36,087 bases of DNA from Paratractidigestivibacter sp963591565 (GTDB lineage: Bacteria; Actinomycetota; Coriobacteriia; Coriobacteriales; Atopobiaceae), in the NCBI GenBank assembly GCA_963591565.1, contig CAVAUD010000006.1:1-36087 (forward strand), in the 5' to 3' direction. The position numbers and the translations under genes are program-made. The notes beneath the pieces are model-generated. The model searched no databases. It was not told the origin of the DNA and was given only the letters and a program-made list of their open reading frames with translations. Below, piece after piece: positions 8,491 through 14,471 of the stretch; position 1 is the stretch's first letter; each line of letters opens with the position of its first letter.

Positions 8491-8516
8491 CAAGTACAAC
8501 GTTGTATCTGCATTGA

Positions 8517-8553
8517 AAAGCCGCCGCGACCCACTGGCCGCGGCGGCTTTTTT
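8517..8553 (+). terminator. Rho-independent terminator of the degV-like gene
   Basis: AAAGCCGCCGCG (8517-8528) pairs perfectly with CGCGGCGGCTTT (8539-8550) across a 10-nt loop, followed by more T. Confidence 0.9.
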
Positions 8554-8575
8554 GCGTGTAAGCCCTTGTCGATAC

Positions 8576-8717
8576 AAAAAACGACGAAAGACGGGTCCAC
8601 TCGAGCGACTCGGCGGGTAAAGGACGGTTTAGAGCTTTCGCCAACTGGGGTTTTGTCGGCGATTTGGACCGGCTACTCGGCGAATCGCAGTAGTGCACCC
8701 GTCTATCGCATTTTTTT
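8576..8717. repeat. Long imperfect inverted repeat, element C
   Basis: Arms of about 45 nt (8576-8619 and 8674-8717) pair at roughly three quarters of positions. They start with six A on the left, end with seven T on the right, and contain the perfect block GACGGGT/ACCCGTC (8590-8596 and 8697-8703). The centre has a small hairpin TCGCC (8638-8642) with GGCGA (8658-8662). The right arm read in reverse begins AAAAATGCGATA, identical to the left arm of element A. It sits between converging genes (degV-like and murI) and could also end transcription on both strands. Confidence 0.7.
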
Positions 8718-8730
8718 GGCGAAGGACCCC

Positions 8731-9543
8731 CTAAAGGGGGCGGGAGAAGAACTCGCGATAGAGGGCGAGCTCCTCGGGGGCGTCCTTGCTGGAGGCGAAG
8801 CTCACGCGCCCGGGCTCGTCGCAGGCGGCGAGAAGACCTTTCTCGGTCAGGCGTTTGCGCAGTTGGCGGGCAGTGCCGGAGCCTCCGTCGAAGAAGCGCA
8901 CTCCCCCGCCCAGGACCTCGTCGATGAGGCCGCGCACGAAGGGGTAGTGGGTGCAGCCCAGGACGACGGAGCTCACGGTGCCCGCGTAGCCGCCCACGAA
9001 GCCGCGGATCATCTCGCGAACATCGGCGGCGTCGCAGTCGCCCTGCTCAAGGCGGGCAGCCAGGCCCGGGCACGGGACCGAGATGACCTCGCAGTCGCGC
9101 CCGTAGGTACGGGCGAGCTCCTGGTACTTGTCCAGGCGCAGGGTGATGTCGGTCGCCATCACGAGGATCCGGCCGTGGTCGGGGGCCTCGGTGGCGGGCT
9201 TCAAGGCCGGCTCGATCCCAATGATGGGCAGGTCGGGGTACTGTTCGCGCAGCGAAGGCGCCGCCGCGGAGGTCGCGGTGTTACAGGCGATCACGACGGC
9301 CTTGGCCCCGGCGGCGACAAAGCGGTCGACGATCGCGCGAGAGAGCCCCAGCACCTCTTCCTGGGTCTTCTCGCCGTAGGGGGCGTTGGCGGAGTCGCCA
9401 AAGTAGTTGAAGTTCTCATGCGGAAGCTCGGCCACGAGGGCCTTCAAGACGCTGATGCCGCCCACGCCGGAGTCAAAGACGCCGACGAAGCCCGCGTCGC
9501 CCGTCGTATCGTTTACCTGGGTAATTGGCTCTCCGCAGCCCAC
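8731..9543 (-). CDS. murI: Glutamate racemase
   Basis: Encodes 270 residues. It interconverts L- and D-glutamate for peptidoglycan in the cytosol. The two catalytic cysteines are visible: Cys87 in VIACNTA and the later one in VLGCTHYP. The substrate-binding N-terminal motif GVFDSGVGG and FGDSANAPYG are intact. The start is GTG at 9543, placed directly after the TAA of the upstream gene with no gap, which implies coupled translation. The stop lies inside a short perfect inverted repeat, CCCCCTAAAGGGGG. Confidence 0.95.
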   Translation of the reverse strand: MGCGEPITQVNDTTGDAGFVGVFDSGVGGISVLKALVAELPHENFNYFGDSANAPYGEKTQEEVLGLSRAIVDRFVAAGAKAVVIACNTATSAAAPSLREQYPDLPIIGIEPALKPATEAPDHGRILVMATDITLRLDKYQELARTYGRDCEVISVPCPGLAARLEQGDCDAADVREMIRGFVGGYAGTVSSVVLGCTHYPFVRGLIDEVLGGGVRFFDGGSGTARQLRKRLTEKGLLAACDEPGRVSFASSKDAPEELALYREFFSRPL

Positions 9544-9909
9544 TTAGCCCACCTTCTCTTGAGCGCGCTTGGCGCGCAGGGTGTCGATGCCGTGATGAAT
9601 GGTCATGGCCGGGTGCTTGAGCAGCATCCTGGGACCAGCATAGCGCATGACGTCCTTGATGGCCTGCCTTTGCGCCGGCGCGTAACAATGGACCTTGCAC
9701 TGAGAGCAGAAGGTCTTGGTCGCCATAAAGGGACAGCGCGAGATTCGGGTCGAGGCGTACTCGGTGAGGGCGGCGCACTCGTCGCAGAGCTGGCCGGGGG
9801 CAGTGCCGTGGTTGCCGCGGCAGTAGACGGCGATCATCTGGGTGACGACCTCGCGCTCGCGGGAGCGCTTGGCCTCTACCTGGGCTTCGTTTAACTTCTT
9901 GGGCATCAT
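9544..9909 (-). CDS. YgbA-like nitrous-oxide-stimulated promoter family protein
   Basis: Encodes 121 residues matching the YgbA family (PF11756): REREVVTQMIAVYC, LCDEC, RCPF, FCSQCKVHCY and VMRYAGPRML. Seven cysteines (30, 42, 45, 59, 68, 71, 75) are arranged as a likely metal or redox site. In enterobacteria the homologue is tied to nitrosative stress; the biochemical role is not settled. Two ATG codons are adjacent. AGGATC lies very close to the first (9909), so ATG 9906 is equally likely. It lies between a CydDC-like transporter and murI on the same strand, a context consistent with redox or nitrosative stress but not proof of it. Confidence 0.85.
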   Translation of the reverse strand: MMPKKLNEAQVEAKRSREREVVTQMIAVYCRGNHGTAPGQLCDECAALTEYASTRISRCPFMATKTFCSQCKVHCYAPAQRQAIKDVMRYAGPRMLLKHPAMTIHHGIDTLRAKRAQEKVG

Positions 9910-9970
9910 TGATCCTTTGCGGAGAAGGGCGGGCGGGACGGCGTCGGCCCCGACGAACAGCCGTGACGCG

Positions 9971-11650
9971 CTAGCTCACGCGGCCGGAGTCCATCGAGTA
10001 GGCCTTGTCGGCGATCGCGACGGTGGAGGGACGGTGGCTGATAAGGACCACGGCCCTCTTGCCGCGCTGCTCGTCCAAGGCATGCAGGACCTGGCCCTCG
10101 TTGAGCGAGTCGAGGTTGCTCGTCGGCTCATCCAGCAACAGCAGCGGGGAGTCGTGGAGAAACGCGCGGGCAAGGCCCAGGCGCTGGCGCTCGCCGCCGC
10201 TCAGGGTATCGCCTAGCTCGCCCACCATGGTGTCGTAGCCCTGGGGCAGGCCCTCGATGAAGTCGTGGATGCTGGCGGCACGGCAGGCGGCCTCGAGCTC
10301 TTCCTGCGTGGCATCGGGCTTGGCGATCAAAAGGTTGTCGCGGACGCTGTCGTGGAAGAGATGGGTGTCCTGCTCAACGAAGGCCTCGGTGTCGCGCAGG
10401 GCCTTCGTGGGAACCTCGCGCACGTCGGTGCCGCTCAAGCTCACGCGACCCTCGTCGACGTCCCAGAAGCGCATGAGCAGGCGGCACAGGGTCGACTTGC
10501 CCGAGCCCGAGCGGCCCTGGACAGCCACGATCTGGCCGGGGCGCACCTCGACCGAGACGTCGTCTAAGATCTTCTCGGCGCCAGCGCCCGCGCCGTAAGA
10601 GAACGAGACGTGCTCGGCGGCGACGCCGGTGAAGCCCGGCGCAGGCTCGCCGGTGCCAGGAACCTCTTTTACCTGGGGCTTCTCGTCCAGAATGTCAAGA
10701 ACGCGGTCGCCGGCGGCAAGGGTCGGCTGCAGGGTCGAGCCCAAGTTGGCCAGCGCGACGAAGGGGCCGAAGGAGCTGAAAGTGGCCACCACAGCCAAAA
10801 CCGCGCCCTCGGCCGTGACGGCGCCGGCCGCGGCCAAGCGAATGGCCAGAATCATCTGCAGGCAGGACAGAACCATGATGGCGCCCGTCGTGGCCGCCTG
10901 GCCCTGGGCCGCAGAGCCGCGCAGCTGGCGCTGGGTCTCGACCAGGTCGTTGCTCTTGCGGTCGAGCTCGGCCAGGCGCGCGGGGCCGGCGCCGTACTGC
11001 AGGATCTCGGTCAGGCCGCGCAGGCCCTCGAGGACAAAGCTCGAAAGGTCGGCTGCCTGGTCACGCGAGGCGCGCCCGAGCGAACCGGAGGCCCTCGAGA
11101 TCAGGACGGGCACCGCGATGCCCACGAGCGCGTAGCTCGCCAGGGCAACCAAGGCCAGGTAGACGTGTATGTTGCCGAGAAAAGCACCCATGACGGCCGC
11201 CATGGCGACGGCGATGCAGATGGGGCTGATCGTGTGGGCATAGAAGACCTCGAGCAGCTCGACGTCGGCCGTCAAGGTCGAGATGAGGCTGCCGCGGTCG
11301 GCGCCGGCGAGCTTGGCCGGGCACAGCCGACGCAGGGCCGAGAAGACCAGGTCTCGGATGTGGGCCAGCAGGCGGAATGCGATGTAGTGGTTGCAGCGCT
11401 GCTCGATGTAGTGCAGCACGCCGCGGGCCACGGCCATGACGGCGAGAAGGGCGATGACGGCCGCAAGGTTGACGGCCGCGCCGGTCGCGGCGGCAACGGC
11501 CGCCCACGAGGCCAGCACGGGGATGCCCGTCGCGCAGCAGAAGCCCGCGACACCCGTGACCACGGCAATGACCATCCAGCCCGCAAGCGGCTTGGCAAGC
11601 CCCAGCATGCGCCACATGACCTGTGCGTTCGTGCGTTTCTTATCGGCCAT
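9971..11650 (-). CDS. CydC-like ABC transporter, ATP-binding/permease
   Basis: Encodes 559 residues: a six-helix ABC membrane domain (about 1-310), then an ATPase with Walker A GRSGSGKST, signature LSGGERQR and Walker B LLLDEPTSNLD. It is the second half of a heterodimer with the next upstream gene, which it overlaps by 11 nt. Pairs like this resemble CydDC, needed for cytochrome bd assembly and reported to move thiols or heme. No cydAB genes are in the window, so a different cargo is possible. Start ATG 11650 fits the overlap; longer versions would run deep into the upstream gene. Confidence 0.75.
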   Translation of the reverse strand: MADKKRTNAQVMWRMLGLAKPLAGWMVIAVVTGVAGFCCATGIPVLASWAAVAAATGAAVNLAAVIALLAVMAVARGVLHYIEQRCNHYIAFRLLAHIRDLVFSALRRLCPAKLAGADRGSLISTLTADVELLEVFYAHTISPICIAVAMAAVMGAFLGNIHVYLALVALASYALVGIAVPVLISRASGSLGRASRDQAADLSSFVLEGLRGLTEILQYGAGPARLAELDRKSNDLVETQRQLRGSAAQGQAATTGAIMVLSCLQMILAIRLAAAGAVTAEGAVLAVVATFSSFGPFVALANLGSTLQPTLAAGDRVLDILDEKPQVKEVPGTGEPAPGFTGVAAEHVSFSYGAGAGAEKILDDVSVEVRPGQIVAVQGRSGSGKSTLCRLLMRFWDVDEGRVSLSGTDVREVPTKALRDTEAFVEQDTHLFHDSVRDNLLIAKPDATQEELEAACRAASIHDFIEGLPQGYDTMVGELGDTLSGGERQRLGLARAFLHDSPLLLLDEPTSNLDSLNEGQVLHALDEQRGKRAVVLISHRPSTVAIADKAYSMDSGRVS

Positions 11651-13430
11651 CGGAGTCCTCCTCGGCATCGGCATCGGCGTCTTTCTCGGCTGCGTCCCCA
11701 TCCTGCACGTGCCTCTCCCCCGCCGCGTACGACTCGAGGGCAGACTGCGTCTCCCACAGCTCGCGGTACGTCTCGCATCCGGCAAGCAGTTCCTCGTGGG
11801 TTCCGACGCCCGCGACCTGCCCGTGGTTGAGCACGTAGATGCGCTGCGCATCGACGGCGTTGGCCAGGCGGTGGCTGATCAACACGACGGCATGCGTGCG
11901 CGCAAGGCGATAGATCGCCGCCATGACGGCCTCCTCGGACTCGACGTCGATGTTGCTCGTCGCCTCGTCGAAGATGTAGACCGGGCTGTTGCGCAGGGTC
12001 GCGCGGGCCAGGGCCAGGCGCTGGCGCTGCCCGCCCGAGAGGTTCTGCGCGCCCTCGGTGAGGCGCGTGTCCAGGCCGTCCTGCTCACGCAGGAAATCGG
12101 CGAGGTTGGCCAGCTCAAGGGCGCTCCACATCGCCTCGTCGGTCGCATCGGGCGCGGCCATCAAAAGGTTGTCGCGCACGGTGCCCGCAAAGAGGTGCGC
12201 GCCCAGGCCGACGGTCGTCACGTAGCGCGAGAGCGCGGCGCGGTTCACCTGGTCGACGTCCTTGCCGCCCAGCAAAAGCTTGCCCGACGTCACCGACCAA
12301 CGACCGGCGAGAAGCCCCGCGATGGTCGACTTTCCGCTGCCCGACTCGCCGACGATGGCCGTCATGCCGCAGCTGGGGATGTCCAAATCGACGTCGCGCA
12401 GGACCAGGCGCTCGGCCGTGTAGCCAAAGGAAGCGCGGCGCATCGCGAAGTGGTCGCCGGCGCAGGGCATGACCGGGCGCGCGGGCGGCTCGGGCAGGGC
12501 CAGCAGGCGAAAGATCTTCTCGCTTGCAGCGATGCCGTTCATGGCGACGTGGAAGAAGGAGCCCAGCTGGCGCATGGGCAGGAAGAAATCGGCCGAGACC
12601 AGGATGATGAAGAGGCAGCCAAAGAGGTCGATCGAGCCCGCGGCCGTGGCGACCAGGGCCACCGCCATACCCGCGACAGCGCCGCCCAAGGCCACGATGT
12701 CCATCACGATGATGGAGTTGAGCTGCATGGACAAGACCTTCATCGTCACCACGCGAAAATGCTCGGCCTCCTTGTTCATGGCCTGGTGACGGGCCTCGTC
12801 GGCCTGGTAGATCTTGAGGGTCGTGAGGCCCTGGAGGTTCTCGAGGAAGGAATCGCCGAGGTTCGCGTACTGGTCCCAGTAAGTGCCCAGGATGCGCTTG
12901 GCCACCTTCTGGACGGCCACGATCACGACCGGGATCAAGGGCACGCAGACGAGAAGGACGATCGCGGCCGGCAGGCTGATGGGCGCCACGACAAAGAACA
13001 GGGTGACCGGGGCCAGGACCGAGTAGAAGAGCTGCGGCAGGTACTGGCCAAAGTAGGTCTCGAGCTGCTCGCAGCCCTCGACGGAGAGCTGGACGACCTC
13101 GGCGGTGGGAATCTGCTCGGTGTAGTTGGGGCCAAGCGCCAGGAGCTTCTCGAAGATGCGACGGCGCAGGGTGCGCTTGACGTCCTGCGAGGCGGCAAAG
13201 CTCTCGTGCGCAGAGAGGCGCACGCTCACGACGCGGGCCACGATGCCAAGGGCCAGGACCCACAGGAGGTTCGAGCTGAGAAGGGCGCCCGTGAGCAGGG
13301 CAGACAGGGCCCGGGCGATGACCCAGACCAGGCAGACGTTGCCGAGAAGGCCGAGCCACTGCCAGGCGACGGTGAGCAGGACGTGGCGCATCGCTTCTGG
13401 GACGAGGGCGAGGAGGCGTTTATCCATCAT
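11640..13430 (-). CDS. CydD-like ABC transporter, ATP-binding/permease
   Basis: Encodes about 596 residues from ATG 13430 (ATG 13427 adjacent). The membrane domain begins at once (VPEAMRHVLLTVAWQW). The ATPase shows Walker A GESGSGKST, signature LSGGQRQR and Walker B YIFDEATSNID. The C-terminal 40 residues are acidic and low in complexity (DGDAAEKDADADAEED). It probably pairs with the overlapping cydC-like product. The frame stays open upstream through the palindromic element near 13510-13624, but there is no start signal there. GGAG lies about 11 nt before ATG 13430. Confidence 0.75.
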   Translation of the reverse strand: MMDKRLLALVPEAMRHVLLTVAWQWLGLLGNVCLVWVIARALSALLTGALLSSNLLWVLALGIVARVVSVRLSAHESFAASQDVKRTLRRRIFEKLLALGPNYTEQIPTAEVVQLSVEGCEQLETYFGQYLPQLFYSVLAPVTLFFVVAPISLPAAIVLLVCVPLIPVVIVAVQKVAKRILGTYWDQYANLGDSFLENLQGLTTLKIYQADEARHQAMNKEAEHFRVVTMKVLSMQLNSIIVMDIVALGGAVAGMAVALVATAAGSIDLFGCLFIILVSADFFLPMRQLGSFFHVAMNGIAASEKIFRLLALPEPPARPVMPCAGDHFAMRRASFGYTAERLVLRDVDLDIPSCGMTAIVGESGSGKSTIAGLLAGRWSVTSGKLLLGGKDVDQVNRAALSRYVTTVGLGAHLFAGTVRDNLLMAAPDATDEAMWSALELANLADFLREQDGLDTRLTEGAQNLSGGQRQRLALARATLRNSPVYIFDEATSNIDVESEEAVMAAIYRLARTHAVVLISHRLANAVDAQRIYVLNHGQVAGVGTHEELLAGCETYRELWETQSALESYAAGERHVQDGDAAEKDADADAEEDSDGR

Positions 13431-13509
13431 ATCCGAGGAGTCTCCGAATCTTGAAGGGTTGCACAGGGGTAACTCTCTCATGGTACCCGAACGGGCACGG
13501 ATACCCTCC

Positions 13510-13624
13510 GGTCCCCCTTGGGTTTTCTCTTCATGCTCAAACAGTCCTGATTCGCACGGAGGCGACATTAAGTCGCCTCCGGCTCATGCGGAACTGCGCG
13601 TGAAGAGAAAACCCAAGGGGGACC
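13510..13624. repeat. Palindromic element, copy 1 (intergenic)
   Basis: Perfect 24-bp outer arms (13510-13533 and 13601-13624) enclose a 67-nt core (13534-13600). The core holds a stem CGGAGGCGAC (13557-13566) / GTCGCCTCCG (13572-13581) with loop ATTAA. Core flanks TGCTCAAACAGTCCTG and GGCTCATGCGGAACTGCGCG are identical to those of copy 2 on the opposite strand at 31689-31792. The element lies about 80 nt upstream of the cydD-like start. Confidence 0.9.
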
Positions 13625-13664
13625 TGCGGTATCGCGGGGGGCGGCTTCGGGGTCATCGCGGGTT

Positions 13665-13694
13665 CGCGCGAGGCGTGCTGGGCACGCTCGCGCG
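13665..13694. repeat. GC-rich hairpin in the cydD-FKBP intergenic region
   Basis: CGCGCGAGGCGTGC (13665-13678) pairs with GCACGCTCGCGCG (13682-13694) with one bulged G and a 3-nt loop. No T-run follows. The whole stretch 13431-13884 has no gene I can support; it holds palindromic copy 1, this hairpin, a G-rich tract and the FKBP promoter. Confidence 0.7.
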
Positions 13695-13806
13695 GGAGGG
13701 CCGCGGGGAAATCGGGGGTTCGTCAGTTGTGAGGGAAGAAAGATTTTGATTTGGAAAGAAGAGCGGGCGGGGCGGTGGGGGTGATCCGTCCCGGGGAGGG
13801 TGGCTC

Positions 13807-13815
13807 TGATATACT
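13807..13815 (+). promoter_or_regulatory. Extended -10 promoter for the FKBP gene
   Basis: TGATATACT is an extended -10 (TG, one base, TATACT), about 70 nt before the start codon. No good -35 is seen at the right distance, as is common for extended -10 promoters. Confidence 0.5.
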
Positions 13816-13884
13816 CGTGGGGTTGTGTCTATGGGGCATAAGGAGGGCGCGATGGGCGCCCGGACTTTTATAAGGAGACTTGAA

Positions 13885-14313
13885 ATGAGCAACGAGGGCA
13901 AGAAGGTTAAGGTCCACTATGTGGGCACGCTGGATGATGGTTCTAAGTTTGATTCTAGTCGTGACCGTGATCAGCCGCTGGAGTTTACTTGCATGGCGGG
14001 GCAGATGATCAAGGGCTTTGACGCCGCGGTTAAGGAGATGGAGGTCGGGCAGGTCATTGACGTGCACATTCCGGCCGCCGAGGCCTATGGCGAGAAGCGC
14101 GACGACCTGATCGTCACCTTCCCGGCCGACAAGGTCCCCAACCTCGACCAGATCTCTGAGGGCGACAAGATGTACCTGCAGGCCCCCAACGGCATGCCCG
14201 TCGCCGCGACCGTCGTCGCCATCGGCAACGGCCAGGTCGTCATGGACGCCAACCACGAGCTGGCCGGCAAGGACCTCAACTTCAACATCGAGCTCCTCGA
14301 GGTCGAGGCCTAA
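13885..14313 (+). CDS. FKBP-type peptidyl-prolyl isomerase (SlyD-like)
   Basis: Encodes 142 residues from ATG 13885, preceded by AAGGAGACTTGAA. The short FKBP core is split by an insert-in-flap domain, as in SlyD: VKVHYVGTLDDGSKFDSS, then GQMIKGFDAAVKEMEVGQ, the insert from about residue 70 to 120, and the closing strand NFNIELLEV. It should speed proline isomerisation and act as a cytosolic chaperone. The His/Cys-rich metal-binding tail of E. coli SlyD is absent. The gene is alone, with its own promoter and a strong terminator. Confidence 0.9.
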   Translation: MSNEGKKVKVHYVGTLDDGSKFDSSRDRDQPLEFTCMAGQMIKGFDAAVKEMEVGQVIDVHIPAAEAYGEKRDDLIVTFPADKVPNLDQISEGDKMYLQAPNGMPVAATVVAIGNGQVVMDANHELAGKDLNFNIELLEVEA

Positions 14314-14375
14314 ACCGCAGGCCACAAGCCGCCAGGCCGCGCCGAGAAGCGCGCCAACCCGCACCACCGCACAGC

Positions 14376-14415
14376 AAACGGGCCGCCCGACACCCACGTC
14401 GGACGGCCCGTTTCT
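14376..14415 (+). terminator. Terminator of the FKBP gene, possibly two-way
   Basis: AAACGGGCCGCCCGAC pairs with GTCGGACGGCCCGTTT (one mismatch) and is followed by CTT. On the minus strand it lies past the GH3 stop (14472) and also ends in CCCGTTTG, so it may serve both converging genes. A second GC-rich inverted repeat (GCCGCGG) lies at about 14430-14465. Confidence 0.8.
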
Positions 14416-14471
14416 TGTCTCGGCTTCACTCAGCCGCGGCACGCCGCCACGGCGCACCGCGGCCCAAAAAC

